Source: CALLPQ01 sp039819545 (GTDB taxonomy: Bacteria > Pseudomonadota > Alphaproteobacteria > Caulobacterales > Parvularculaceae). Taken from it: 64,000 nt of DNA. Both the position numbers and the translations under genes were made by a program. Where the stretch lies: the NCBI GenBank assembly GCA_039819545.1, contig JBCBRS010000002.1:1-64000 (forward strand). The letters run 5' to 3'. Shown piece by piece: positions 41,187-50,439 of this stretch. Under the pieces are notes generated by a model that saw nothing but the letters and a program-made list of their open reading frames with translations, ran no database searches and was not told the origin of the DNA. Within the stretch, counting starts at the first letter, position 1. Every line of letters starts with the position of its first letter.

Positions 41187-43322
41187 TTGCAGACACTGTT
41201 AAAAGCCACCACCGCGCTGGCAGCCCTCATGACCGTGGCCGTTGCCGGGTGTAGCGGGGAAAAATCAGCGCCAACCGACAAAGCCGATAACGCTGGGACA
41301 AACGACACCTCAATTAACGCGCCTGAAAACACAGCCTCAGCAACCGCGGCAGCCCCCCAGGCTACCAACGGACCAGAACTGGGGAGCTTTGGTGTCAAAA
41401 CCGAGGACATGGACCTGTCGGTGGCCCCAGGCGATGACTTCTTCCAGCATGTGGGCGGCAAATGGATGGATAGCTTTGAAATGCCATCTGACCGTTCCTC
41501 CTACGGATCGTTTACGGTTCTTGCTGAACGCTCCGAACAACGCGTACGTAGCATCATCGAAGACGCCGCCAGCGCCAATGCCAAAGCGGGCTCGGTCGAG
41601 CAAAAGATCGGGGACTATTTTGCAAGCTATGTGGATGTTGACGCCATCAACAGCGCAGGGTTAGCGCCCATCGCCGATGACCTTGCCTATATCGAGGCGA
41701 TTAAAACCAAAGGCGACGTGGCAAGAGCGTTTGCACGGATTGATCTGCCTGCCGCTTCCCCGATTGCACCCTTCGTATCGGTCGATGCCAAACGGCCTGA
41801 GCAGTATACGGTCTATCTGACCCAGTCCGGTCTCGGCATGCCGAACCGCAACTATTATCTCGACGACAAATTCGCTGACAAGCGTGAGCTTTATAAATCA
41901 TTTATTGCGCAAATGCTCTCTCTGGCTAATGTGGACAATGCGGCCGAACGCGCACTGGATATCTATGCGTTGGAAGAAAGCATCGCCCAGGCACACTGGG
42001 CGCCCGCCAAACGGCGCAACCGCGATTTGACCTACAACCTCAAATCAATCGAGGAACTGCGCGCCTTCGCCCCTGGCCTTGACTGGGATGTGATGTTTGA
42101 CACCAACAAGTTAAACGGTGAGCGTGAATTTATTCTACGTGAGGATGATGCCATTGAGGCCATCGCCGGTCTTGTGGAAACAACGCCGGTAGAGGTGTGG
42201 CGCGACTATCTGATGTTCCATCTGCTGCGCAATAATGCCGACATTCTGCCAACCGCTTTTGACGAAGCACACTTTGCGTTTTTCGGCACCCAACTACGCG
42301 GCACACCGGAGCAGCGGGCGCGTTGGAAACGCGGTGTCTCAGCGGTCAACCGCTCGCTTGGCGAGGCCGTTGGCGAGGTTTATGTGGCGCGGTATTTCCC
42401 TGAGGATAGCAAGGCCAAAATGGACCAGCTTGTGAAAAATCTGCGCGTCGCCCTTGATGAGCGGCTCGATACCCTTGCATGGATGGGCGAAACGACCAAA
42501 GCTGAAGCTCATGAAAAACTGGAAAAGTTCACACCCAAAATTGGCTATCCCGATGAGTGGGAGGATTACAGCCCCCTCGAGGTTGTGCGCGGTGATCCCT
42601 ACGGGAACAAAAAACGGGCCAATGCCTTTCAATGGCAGCAATCCATCAAGAAACTTGGTGGGCCTATTGATCGAACGGAGTGGGGCATGAACCCGCAGCG
42701 GGTAAACGCCTATTACAACTCAACACTCAACGAGATCGTATTTCCAGCTGCCATTCTGCAGGCACCCTTCTTTGATCCGGCGGCTGACCCGGCGGTCAAT
42801 TACGGGGGCATTGGCGCGGTTATTGGCCATGAAATCGGTCATGGGTTTGACGATCAGGGCTCAAAATCTGATGGCGATGGACGCCTGCGTAATTGGTGGA
42901 CGGATGAAGATCGAGCCAATTTTGAAGTGCTGACCGCGAAACTCGGTGCTCAATATGCCTCCTATGAACCATTCCCGGGTTTTGCGGTTAATCCCGACCT
43001 GACCATGGGTGAAAACATTGGTGACATTGGCGGGCTAGCCATGGCCTATCGCGCCTACAAACTCTCGCTCAATGGCGAGGAAGCGCCGGTGATTGGCGGC
43101 TTTACCGGCGATCAACGGTTTTTCCTCGCCTGGGCGCAGGTGTGGAAACGCGTTGCCCGCGAGGAGGCCATCAAACAGCAGGTGGAGACCGATCCCCACT
43201 CCCCCGCACGCTACCGGGTCAATGGTGTCGTCCGCAATATGGACGCCTGGTATACGGCTTTTGAGGTGAGCGAAGAGGACGCCCTTTATCTGGCCCCTGA
43301 AGACCGGGTTCAGATCTGGTAG
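41187..43322 (+). CDS. M13-family zinc endopeptidase, lipoprotein
   Basis: The 711-residue neprilysin-like peptidase has the zinc motif H548-E-I-G-H552 in IGHEIGHGFDDQGS. Its third ligand region is ENIGDIGG (E609, D613), and NAYYNSTLNEIVFPA precedes. The N-terminus is a lipoprotein signal (LLKATTALAALMTVAVAGC). The TTG at 41187 is chosen because TGGAGA lies 7 nt before it and it gives the signal; the frame extends further upstream only by overlapping accC. Expected to be anchored in the envelope and to cleave oligopeptides. A strong terminator follows. Confidence 0.93.
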   Translation: MQTLLKATTALAALMTVAVAGCSGEKSAPTDKADNAGTNDTSINAPENTASATAAAPQATNGPELGSFGVKTEDMDLSVAPGDDFFQHVGGKWMDSFEMPSDRSSYGSFTVLAERSEQRVRSIIEDAASANAKAGSVEQKIGDYFASYVDVDAINSAGLAPIADDLAYIEAIKTKGDVARAFARIDLPAASPIAPFVSVDAKRPEQYTVYLTQSGLGMPNRNYYLDDKFADKRELYKSFIAQMLSLANVDNAAERALDIYALEESIAQAHWAPAKRRNRDLTYNLKSIEELRAFAPGLDWDVMFDTNKLNGEREFILREDDAIEAIAGLVETTPVEVWRDYLMFHLLRNNADILPTAFDEAHFAFFGTQLRGTPEQRARWKRGVSAVNRSLGEAVGEVYVARYFPEDSKAKMDQLVKNLRVALDERLDTLAWMGETTKAEAHEKLEKFTPKIGYPDEWEDYSPLEVVRGDPYGNKKRANAFQWQQSIKKLGGPIDRTEWGMNPQRVNAYYNSTLNEIVFPAAILQAPFFDPAADPAVNYGGIGAVIGHEIGHGFDDQGSKSDGDGRLRNWWTDEDRANFEVLTAKLGAQYASYEPFPGFAVNPDLTMGENIGDIGGLAMAYRAYKLSLNGEEAPVIGGFTGDQRFFLAWAQVWKRVAREEAIKQQVETDPHSPARYRVNGVVRNMDAWYTAFEVSEEDALYLAPEDRVQIW

Positions 43323-43341
43323 GCACGCTCCAAAGACCATG

Positions 43342-43373
43342 AAAAAAGCCGGGCCTTTGGGTCCGGCTTTTTT
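43342..43373. terminator. Bidirectional intrinsic terminator
   Basis: AAAAAAGCCGG (43342-43352) pairs with CCGGCTTTTTT (43363-43373), with inner GG/CC pairing around a short loop. It serves the M13 peptidase gene on the plus strand and the convergent PLP-enzyme gene, whose stop codon lies at its edge. Confidence 0.88.
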
Positions 43374-44601
43374 ATGATGTCGGCAAGGCCTGCTCAAGGT
43401 CAGCCCACAGATCATCTTCGTGCTCTAAACCGATGGAAGCGCGTAACAAGCCCGGCGGCGTATCCGTCGTCCCGCCCTCGACGGAGGCGCGATGCTCAAT
43501 CAGGCTTTCCACCCCGCCAAGGCTGGTGGCTGTGGTAAAAAGCTCTACATTTGCGGTTGTCTCCAGCGCTGCTGTTGCTCCGCCCGCGAGCTGAAAGGAA
43601 ACCATCGCACCAAAATGTGCCATCTGCGCCGCCGCGATGGCATGCCCCGGATGATCGGCCAGCCCCGGATAATGCACAATGGCGATGGCGGGATGGACCG
43701 AAAGGCGGGTCGCAAGCTCCGCCGCCGTCTGCGATTGGGCCGCCATCCGACAAAAGAGGGTTTGTAGCCCGCGTGCGGCCAGCCACGCGGAGAAAGGCGC
43801 CATCACCCCGCCCGTGAGTTTTCGATAGCGCCGCAAAACCTTGCCATCTTCTATAGCGCGGCAGGCAAGCGCGCCGCCCATCACATCGCTATGGCCGCCA
43901 ATATATTTTGTTGCCGCCTGCAAACAATAATCTGCACCCAGCGCAAGAGGCTGCTGCGCCGCCGGGCTTGCGAACGTTCCGTCCACAACGACCTTTGCGT
44001 TGGCTCCATGCGCCAGAGCAACCACGCTAGCGATATCGATAATATCAAGACAAGGATTTGACGGGGTTTCAAACCAGACCAGCGCGCAGGGCGTCTTCAG
44101 AGCAGCCGCCAGCGCCCCGAGATCGGTCATATCCACATAATCAGCCGTCAATTGCCAACGCGGAAAGTACGTAGCCACCATATTTTTGAAATCGAGATAG
44201 GTATCACGGTGAAAAAGGAAACGCGCGCCAGGTGGCAGCGTTTGCGCGAGCGCTGCACCAGCCGCGACACCGGAGGCAAAAGCAACACAATCGGCTGCGC
44301 CCTCCAAGGCGCCAAGCTGATCCTCAAACTGGCGGACATTTGGGTTATCGTCCCGCGCATAACTGTAGCCGTGGAGGCGTTCATAGGCGGGGCCGTGCTC
44401 AAACGTCGTGCTTAGGTGAAGCGCGGATGCCACATCACCGCTCACCTCGCGCAGTTTGGTCCGCGGCGATACGGCAAGCGTCTGGGCCCGCAAGGCGATT
44501 GAGCCCGCTTTGCCTTGCGCTGCTTTTGGGTCTTCGTTCACGCGAACCTCTGGTGTTGTTTTTGCGAGCACTGTGATCTTGTAGCTGTCCACGAATTTCA
44601 T
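43372..44601 (-). CDS. Cys/Met metabolism PLP-dependent enzyme (cystathionine synthase/lyase-like)
   Basis: The 409-residue fold-I PLP enzyme has GYSYARDDNPNVRQFEDQLG, FASGVAAGAA, VWFETPSNPCLDIIDI, and the PLP Lys in QAATKYIGGHSDVMGG. A C-terminal SLGGVESLIEHRAS follows. The family covers cystathionine gamma-synthase, gamma- and beta-lyases and methionine gamma-lyase; the exact reaction cannot be read from sequence alone. The first 35 residues are an atypical polar extension. The gene is divergent from the methyltransferase gene by 31 bp. Confidence 0.9.
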   Translation of the reverse strand: MKFVDSYKITVLAKTTPEVRVNEDPKAAQGKAGSIALRAQTLAVSPRTKLREVSGDVASALHLSTTFEHGPAYERLHGYSYARDDNPNVRQFEDQLGALEGAADCVAFASGVAAGAALAQTLPPGARFLFHRDTYLDFKNMVATYFPRWQLTADYVDMTDLGALAAALKTPCALVWFETPSNPCLDIIDIASVVALAHGANAKVVVDGTFASPAAQQPLALGADYCLQAATKYIGGHSDVMGGALACRAIEDGKVLRRYRKLTGGVMAPFSAWLAARGLQTLFCRMAAQSQTAAELATRLSVHPAIAIVHYPGLADHPGHAIAAAQMAHFGAMVSFQLAGGATAALETTANVELFTTATSLGGVESLIEHRASVEGGTTDTPPGLLRASIGLEHEDDLWADLEQALPTS

Positions 44602-44616
44602 GCTATCTGCGATAGC
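44602..44616. promoter_or_regulatory. Small inverted repeat in the divergent promoter
   Basis: GCTATC-TGC-GATAGC is a 6-bp dyad with a 3-bp centre, in the 31-bp gap between the PLP-enzyme gene (minus) and the methyltransferase gene (plus). It could be an operator or a chance dyad. Confidence 0.25.
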
Positions 44617-44632
44617 GCCATTCAGCTAGGGT

Positions 44633-45574
44633 ATGGAAAAAGCCATACCGCAAAAAGAGCCCATGACGTCCACCCCGCCAGCCCCGGAACCGCTTGATGC
44701 CGACCGCCTTGGTGGGCTCTATGATGAAGCGCGCGCCCATGAAGACGCTGGCGAGTCAGACGCGGCGGCTGCCCTTTTTCATCAGTGCCTTGCCCTTGAT
44801 CCCGCGGATCATTGCGGCGTAACAATCCGTCTGGCGGCAATGGGCGCGGTGCCCACCCCGCAAAAGGCACCGGACGCCTATGTGGCAACGCTTTTTGATC
44901 AGCATGCGGCGGCGTTCGACAAAATCCTCACACAGGACCTGGGATATGCCGTCCCCACGCAAATTGCCGACATGGTGCAAGCGCACGGGATCGGGCCCCT
45001 CGGGCATGTGCTCGATCTTGGTTGCGGCACGGGGCTGTGTGGACTGGCCCTGAACGGCATTTATGACCATTTGGTGGGGGTCGATCTATCCGAAAAGATG
45101 ATTGACGAAGCCCACGAGCGCGATGTTTACGATCTTCTTTACAAACATGAAGCCATTGCTTTTCTCGATGACTGGTATCGGGCAAGCCAGACACCGGCGC
45201 TAAAGACTGATTACCACCCGTTTGATACCATCATCGCCGCCGATGTACTGCCTTACATTGGGGCGCTTGAGCCGCTCGCCGCAGGGATAGCGGCAGTGCT
45301 TGCCCCGGGTGGGCGATTTATCTTCTCTTGCGAAACCCTTGCGGATGAGGCGTTCACCGAAAGAGGTTGGACCCTGACCGGTCAGCAGCGTTTTGCCCAC
45401 CACCATGACTATCTAACCACCTGTTTTGGGGCAGTTGGTTTCACATCAATCCTTCACCGTGAAGCCATCTGTGTACGGTTTGAGGAGGGCGTGCCTCTGC
45501 CCGGCTATCTGATGATGATAAGCTCGCCCGCGCCTGGGTCTTCAGGTGATGGCGGGGCGCCCGCCAATGGATGA
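44633..45574 (+). CDS. SAM-dependent methyltransferase with helical N-terminus
   Basis: The 313-residue protein has a TPR-like helical start (ARAHEDAGESDAAAALFHQC then LALDP), then a class I methyltransferase fold: motif I VLDLGCGTGLCGLAL, acidic motif VGVDLSEKMI, and FDTIIAADVLPYIGAL. Proteins of this layout (methyltransferase with TPR and a FDQHAAAFDKIL linker) are found next to surface or lipid modification genes. It overlaps the following glycosyltransferase gene by 8 bp. Substrate unknown. An alternative ATG lies 30 bp downstream. Confidence 0.85.
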   Translation: MEKAIPQKEPMTSTPPAPEPLDADRLGGLYDEARAHEDAGESDAAAALFHQCLALDPADHCGVTIRLAAMGAVPTPQKAPDAYVATLFDQHAAAFDKILTQDLGYAVPTQIADMVQAHGIGPLGHVLDLGCGTGLCGLALNGIYDHLVGVDLSEKMIDEAHERDVYDLLYKHEAIAFLDDWYRASQTPALKTDYHPFDTIIAADVLPYIGALEPLAAGIAAVLAPGGRFIFSCETLADEAFTERGWTLTGQQRFAHHHDYLTTCFGAVGFTSILHREAICVRFEEGVPLPGYLMMISSPAPGSSGDGGAPANG

Positions 45575-46316
45575 ACCGCGACTGATCGCCTGCATGAAAT
45601 GGGGTACGCGCTATGGCCCGGCCTTTGCAAACCGCTTGTACCGGGCCGTACAGCGTCAAATGACTGCGCCGTTTCGATTTATCTGCTTTACCGATGATCG
45701 TACCGGCTTGATTGACGAAATTAAGTGTGCGCCCCTACCGCCGATCAATCTACCTGCCGCTGTTGAATGGACACCGTGGCGAAAGCTCTCCGTGTGGCAA
45801 GCGCCGCTTGCAGACTTAACCGCTGGCGATCTGTTGGTCCTTGATCTTGACCTCGTGATTACGGGCCCACTTGATGATTTTTTCACCTATCGACCGGGCG
45901 AATACTGCGTCATCGAAAACTGGACCCAGCCGGGGCAAGCGATTGGTAATACCTCTGTCTTCCGTATACCGATTGGGCAGCATCAACAGATTTTTACAGA
46001 TTTTCATAAAAACCCGGAAACGATCCTCCGCCAGTATCGCGTCGAACAGCACTATATCTCCTCGCGCCTGCCTAATCAGACCTTTTGGCCACCGGCCTGG
46101 TGCCTGAGCTTCAAGCATTCGATCCTGCCCCGGTTTCCGCTGAATTGGCTGCGCACACCTAGCCTGCCCCCTAATGCGCGGATTGTGGCATTTACCGGTC
46201 ATCCGGATCCCGATGAAGCGCGCGACGGCCACTGGCCCGCGCCGTGGTACAAGAGCCTCTATAAACACGTCCGGCCAACCCCATGGATTGGCGACCATTG
46301 GCGGGATGCGCCATGA
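45567..46316 (+). CDS. Predicted GT-A-type glycosyltransferase
   Basis: The 249-residue protein has an LLVLDLDLVITGPLDDFF segment, a DxD-like metal site typical of nucleotide-sugar transferases, preceded by FRFICFTDDRTGL as in GT8/GT32-type enzymes. It is translationally coupled to both neighbours: its start overlaps the methyltransferase stop and its stop overlaps the FkbM start (ATGA). An alternative GTG/ATG start lies about 20 bp upstream. Likely adds a sugar to a surface glycan or secondary product. Confidence 0.75.
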   Translation: MDEPRLIACMKWGTRYGPAFANRLYRAVQRQMTAPFRFICFTDDRTGLIDEIKCAPLPPINLPAAVEWTPWRKLSVWQAPLADLTAGDLLVLDLDLVITGPLDDFFTYRPGEYCVIENWTQPGQAIGNTSVFRIPIGQHQQIFTDFHKNPETILRQYRVEQHYISSRLPNQTFWPPAWCLSFKHSILPRFPLNWLRTPSLPPNARIVAFTGHPDPDEARDGHWPAPWYKSLYKHVRPTPWIGDHWRDAP

Positions 46317-47170
46317 CACCGCCCCATCACGCGATACCGCCTTTCGGCACCTACCGGTTAAACAGCCGGGAAAAACGCGCCCGGCGCTGGGGTGCAAAGC
46401 TCGGTGTTTCATCAGTAGACCGAACCCTGCGCTCCCTGCTCTGGCGGTATGCGGAAGGCACAGCGCACCGACCACGCGACGTTACCCTGTTTAACAGCCA
46501 GCGCGTTCGCCTTCACCCTTATGATAATATCTGCGAAAAACGCGTCTTCCTGACACCACAGCTATGGGAAGCCGAAGAACGTGCAATCCTGCAAAGATCC
46601 ATAGAAACCCATCAGTATCGTGATTTTTTCTTTGTGGACGCCGGTGCAAATGTTGGGCTCTATAGCCTTTTTGCAAAAGATTGCGCAGGTCTTTCCGGTC
46701 AAAAGCTTCGCTGTCTTGCCATAGAGCCTGGCCAAACGCAGCTTGATCGTCTGTATACCAATATAGAGCTTTCTGGTGCGGGTGATAGCATTAGCGTTAT
46801 TCCCGTTGGTCTTGGTGCAGCGTCCGGTAAGGCTTCCTATACCGCTGATCGTGACAATCTTGGTGAAAGCCGGGTGGATACCAAAACTCATCACAATCGG
46901 TATAACACGAACGAGATCCGTATACGCCCCCTCGCCGCGCTTTTGAAAGACCATAACTTCCCGAGGATAGACGCCCTAAAAATCGATATTGAAGGGGCCG
47001 AGCCCACAGTTCTCACTTCCTTTTTTCAGGATGCGGAGCGTGCGCTTTGGCCTCGTTTAATGATTATTGAGATTGCCCATGCCCCCGAGATCACGGGTAT
47101 GCTTAACCATGCTGGCTACATACAACACCACCGTCGGCGCGGTCTTGCGGTCTATCAACTACCCGAATAG
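46313..47170 (+). CDS. FkbM-family methyltransferase
   Basis: The 285-residue SAM-dependent methyltransferase has FFFVDAGANVGLYSLFAKDC (motif I), AIEPGQTQLDRLYTNIEL, and the family-defining IDALKIDIEGAEPTVLTSF. FkbM enzymes O-methylate sugars or polyketides. The ATG at 46313 overlaps the preceding stop (ATGA) and is the clear start. It is the last gene of the trio; a hairpin begins at its stop codon, before convergent ftsZ. Confidence 0.9.
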   Translation: MTPPHHAIPPFGTYRLNSREKRARRWGAKLGVSSVDRTLRSLLWRYAEGTAHRPRDVTLFNSQRVRLHPYDNICEKRVFLTPQLWEAEERAILQRSIETHQYRDFFFVDAGANVGLYSLFAKDCAGLSGQKLRCLAIEPGQTQLDRLYTNIELSGAGDSISVIPVGLGAASGKASYTADRDNLGESRVDTKTHHNRYNTNEIRIRPLAALLKDHNFPRIDALKIDIEGAEPTVLTSFFQDAERALWPRLMIIEIAHAPEITGMLNHAGYIQHHRRRGLAVYQLPE

Positions 47171-47194
47171 CTCCCCCGCAAGCCGGGGAGCTAT
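47167..47194. terminator. Hairpin between fkbM and ftsZ
   Basis: A perfect 10-bp stem, ATAGCTCCCC (47167-47176) with GGGGAGCTAT (47185-47194), has an 8-nt loop and overlaps the FkbM stop. No T-run follows in either direction, so termination is likely weak or rho-assisted. It separates the convergent sugar-modification and dcw transcripts. Confidence 0.6.
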
Positions 47195-47242
47195 AGTAAC
47201 CTATAAAAGAACGAACACTGATTGATGGGTTGGCCGATCAGC

Positions 47243-48874
47243 CTAGCCGATTTTCTTTTTTCGCAGGAAAGCAGGGATCTCAAGTTCTGCGTCAGGATCA
47301 TCATCAAAGAGATCGCCGCTTGCAAAGCTGTTACCTTTAGCCGGATTTGCCTGTTGGCGGGCTAGCGGCGTTGGCTTGGCCGGTTCTGTACCGGCACCTA
47401 AATTTTTAATGGCACCGACGGCGGCGCCAAAAGACTGGCGCGTGACGCCGCGGAACGGGTTGCGCCCCCCTTGCGGGCTTGCGTCGACCGGCGTCGACAC
47501 CGCGTCTTTGGGCCCCGGTGTTGGCAGAGCAATGCCGCCCGATGAGGTATCACCCTCGGTGAGCAGACGGCGAATGCGCGCTTGTACGTCGCCGACAGGA
47601 TTTTTTTCTGCTTCCGGCATTGTCGCTGAGGTTTGTACCGGTGTTGCCGCTGGCTTAACCTGAGGCGCTGCGGCGGCCCCGGGCATGGTTTGTGTGCGGA
47701 CATGCGTTGCCGGCGCATGATGAGCGGCAGGCCCCGTGGTGAGCGGCACCGAAGCGCCCACACTATTTTGCGCTGCAGGTGCCGGTGTCTGGGGTGCTGA
47801 CGGCACAGCATTTTGCGGTGCCTGACGCCAGGGTTTTATCGGCGCAGCAGCAACCGCGGGCGCCACATCGCGTGGACGCATACCGGCATCGTCGCCTTCA
47901 GCGGCACGCTCCACATCAATACCGGTGGCAACAACCGAAACGCGAACCTTGCCCTCAAGCTCCTGGTTAAAGGTTGACCCGATGATAATATTCGCATCCG
48001 GATCAACTTCCGCGCGGATCCGATTGGCAGCTTCATCAATCTCAAACAGCTTCATATCCATGGAGCCGGTGATATTGATCAGGACACCGCGTGCCCCCTT
48101 CATGGAGACTTTGTCAAGCAGTGGGTTGGAGATTGCCGCTTCGGCGGCTTCAATGGCGCGTTTTTCGCCTTCGGCTTCGCCCGTGCCCATCATCGCCTGA
48201 CCCATCTCGCCCATGACCGTGCGCACATCGGCGAAATCGAGATTGATTAAACCCGGCATGACCATCAGGTCCGTTATGCCGCGCACGCCAGAATGCAGCA
48301 CCTCATCAGCCATGGCGAACGCTTCGTGAAAGGTGGTGCGTTCATCGGCGATGGAAAACAGATTCTGGTTCGGAATGATGAGTAGTGTATCCACATGCTT
48401 TTGCAACTCTTCAATCCCCGCCATGGCAACGCGCATGCGCCGCGCCCCTTCAAAATGGAAGGGTTTTGTTACCACACCGACGGTCAGGATACCGCGTTCC
48501 TTTGCAGATTGCGCGATCACGGGCGCAGCGCCTGTACCGGTGCCGCCGCCCATGCCAGCAGTGACAAACAGCATGTGGGAGTTCCCCACATGGTCCATGA
48601 TTTCTTCAAGGCTTTCTTCCGCTGCGGCCGAACCTACGTTGGGCATCGACCCCGCGCCGAGACCTTGCGTCGTGTTCACGCCAAGCTGAATTTTTTTTGT
48701 GGCTTTCGACAAGCCAACCGCCTGCGCGTCGGTGTTCGCCACAACAAACTCAACACCCTCCAACGCGCTTTCGATCATATTGTTGACGGCATTGCCGCCG
48801 GCCCCGCCAACACCAATGACGGTGATCCGTGGTTTTAGCTCTGTTGTCTCAGGAACACTGATATTGATTGGCAT
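47243..48874 (-). CDS. ftsZ: Cell division protein FtsZ
   Basis: This tubulin-like GTPase forms the Z ring. The 543-residue protein has the tubulin signature GGGTGTG at residues 109-115, the T7 region (NLDFADVRTVMGEMGQAMMG) and a conserved C-terminal peptide (DPDAELEIPAFLRKKKIG) that binds FtsA. The linker between the GTPase core (about residue 320) and that peptide is about 200 residues of Pro/Ala/Thr/Gln-rich sequence, long even for alphaproteobacteria. It is the last gene of the dcw cluster and has its own 180-bp upstream region with CtrA-like and GANTC sites. Confidence 0.98.
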   Translation of the reverse strand: MPINISVPETTELKPRITVIGVGGAGGNAVNNMIESALEGVEFVVANTDAQAVGLSKATKKIQLGVNTTQGLGAGSMPNVGSAAAEESLEEIMDHVGNSHMLFVTAGMGGGTGTGAAPVIAQSAKERGILTVGVVTKPFHFEGARRMRVAMAGIEELQKHVDTLLIIPNQNLFSIADERTTFHEAFAMADEVLHSGVRGITDLMVMPGLINLDFADVRTVMGEMGQAMMGTGEAEGEKRAIEAAEAAISNPLLDKVSMKGARGVLINITGSMDMKLFEIDEAANRIRAEVDPDANIIIGSTFNQELEGKVRVSVVATGIDVERAAEGDDAGMRPRDVAPAVAAAPIKPWRQAPQNAVPSAPQTPAPAAQNSVGASVPLTTGPAAHHAPATHVRTQTMPGAAAAPQVKPAATPVQTSATMPEAEKNPVGDVQARIRRLLTEGDTSSGGIALPTPGPKDAVSTPVDASPQGGRNPFRGVTRQSFGAAVGAIKNLGAGTEPAKPTPLARQQANPAKGNSFASGDLFDDDPDAELEIPAFLRKKKIG

Positions 48875-48967
48875 TGGTCACTCCCGTCTGGCCCCGAAAT
48901 TACTGATCGATTTGCCCTGGCGTGCCGCATTTCAGCGACCCTGAAACAGAGTAAACCCTTGGTTAAA

Positions 48968-48999
48968 GAATCAGTGAGAAGGCTTACCAAATGGTTAAC
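48968..48999 (-). promoter_or_regulatory. GANTC site and CtrA-like box upstream of ftsZ
   Basis: Between ftsA and ftsZ lie a GAATC site (48968-48972) and TTACCAAATGGTTAAC (48984-48999), which fits TTAC-N7-TTAAC, one base from the CtrA core. In Caulobacter, ftsZ is repressed by CtrA and its promoter is activated by GANTC methylation, so both signals are in the expected place. The box is about 110 bp upstream of the ftsZ start. Confidence 0.55.
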
Positions 49000-49056
49000 G
49001 CGGGACGCTGAAGCCCCCATAAATCAACGATTTTTGCGTTAATTCTTAAGTCGCCT

Positions 49057-50400
49057 TTAGAACCGGAGGCGGCGCCAACCGCCAGCGGCGGCACGCCCAT
49101 GCCGCGTTGCCTGATTGCTCTGCAACCGGTCAATCTCGGGATAGATCGCCTTGTCACCCCACAATCGCGCGAGATAACGCAACACACCAACGCCAACCGC
49201 AAAAGCGGGGCCAGTCAAGGCTTCGGGCAGTCCCGGTAACGCGTCGGGGCGCCCCAGCCGCGCCTTCATGGAAAAGGCCCGTTCCACATGGTCACACAAG
49301 CCGTGCAGCTGGCTACCCCCGCCGGTCACAACAATCCGGCGTAGGCTTTCGAGGTCCAACTGATCGCTCACCAGTTTGCAGCTGACCGCCTCATAGATTT
49401 CCTCCATACGCGGAACAATCACTTCGGTCATGTCGGCGCGCGAAACACGGGCGCGTGCGTCCGTCGGCGTGAACCCGACCATGTCAACGAACCGGTGGTC
49501 ATCACCGGCGCCGCCAAACACGGTACCGTGGAGGATCTTCTGGCGCTCAGCATGTGCAAGCGGCGTAGAAAAAGCCGAAGACAAATCGCGCGTGATAAAC
49601 CCTGCCCCGGGCAGGCAGCCGCCGCAGCCAGTCATGCGACCATCGGCAAAAAGGCTGTAGCCCACTGCATGAGCACCAAGGTCAAGAGCCAGCACGCCGA
49701 GGTCTTTTTCATCATCAATGAGGATCGCCTCTGACCCCGCAAGCGGCGCTGCGATAAACCCGGAAACCTCCAGGCCCGCTGCCTCAACCGCCGCCCGCAA
49801 CGTGCTCAGCGTATTTTCACTGGCGTTGATCCCCAACATAAACGTGGTCAATCGCCGACCCCGCATGCCGCGCGGGTCCGTCCCCGCCATCTCGCCATCA
49901 ATGGCATATCCAATTGGGCTCACATGCAGGGACGTACACTGATCAGGGGTGGTCAGGCTGACCCCTTCGGCAAGGCTGTCGGTGATATCATCGGCGGTGA
50001 CAAAGCCACCGCTCACATCGAGGTCAACAGCAACACGCACGCATGTTATTGACTGGGCCGGCACGCAGACCTGAACCGCATCGATACGCTCGCTTGCCAT
50101 CGCTTCGGCTGCGTCAACGGCATATCGAATAGCGCGTTCGCGCGCCGCAAAAGACGGCGGCGTACGATAGTCAGGGCGCGGCTTATCGCCGGATGGCGCC
50201 GTCCCATCGAGCGGTGCGCCAAAGTGCCCCGCGCCTATGATATCGCAATCGAGCGGTCCGGTACCCACGGGGGTCATGCGCGCAATAAAGCAAACGGTTT
50301 TGGCGGCGCCCACATCAAGGCTTGCCACAAGGCAACCATCACGCGGTATCTTGGGCCTGTTCAGACCCGGCAAGGGGTTCTTTTGACGATGTCTGAACAC
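49057..50400 (-). CDS. ftsA: Cell division protein FtsA
   Basis: This actin-like ATPase anchors FtsZ to the membrane. The 447-residue protein has ASLDVGAAKTVCFIARM, LGVLALDLGAHAVGYSLF and the adenosine motif VVTGGGSQLHG. The C-terminus ends GGWRRLRF, a basic-hydrophobic stub that may insert in the membrane. A GTG start at 50400 is supported by GGAGG 6 nt upstream. It follows ftsQ by 39 bp. Confidence 0.95.
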   Translation of the reverse strand: MFRHRQKNPLPGLNRPKIPRDGCLVASLDVGAAKTVCFIARMTPVGTGPLDCDIIGAGHFGAPLDGTAPSGDKPRPDYRTPPSFAARERAIRYAVDAAEAMASERIDAVQVCVPAQSITCVRVAVDLDVSGGFVTADDITDSLAEGVSLTTPDQCTSLHVSPIGYAIDGEMAGTDPRGMRGRRLTTFMLGINASENTLSTLRAAVEAAGLEVSGFIAAPLAGSEAILIDDEKDLGVLALDLGAHAVGYSLFADGRMTGCGGCLPGAGFITRDLSSAFSTPLAHAERQKILHGTVFGGAGDDHRFVDMVGFTPTDARARVSRADMTEVIVPRMEEIYEAVSCKLVSDQLDLESLRRIVVTGGGSQLHGLCDHVERAFSMKARLGRPDALPGLPEALTGPAFAVGVGVLRYLARLWGDKAIYPEIDRLQSNQATRHGRAAAGGWRRLRF

Positions 50401-50439
50401 GCAAAACCTCCTTCTGCGGTGAGCCTGGCCAGCGCCGAC

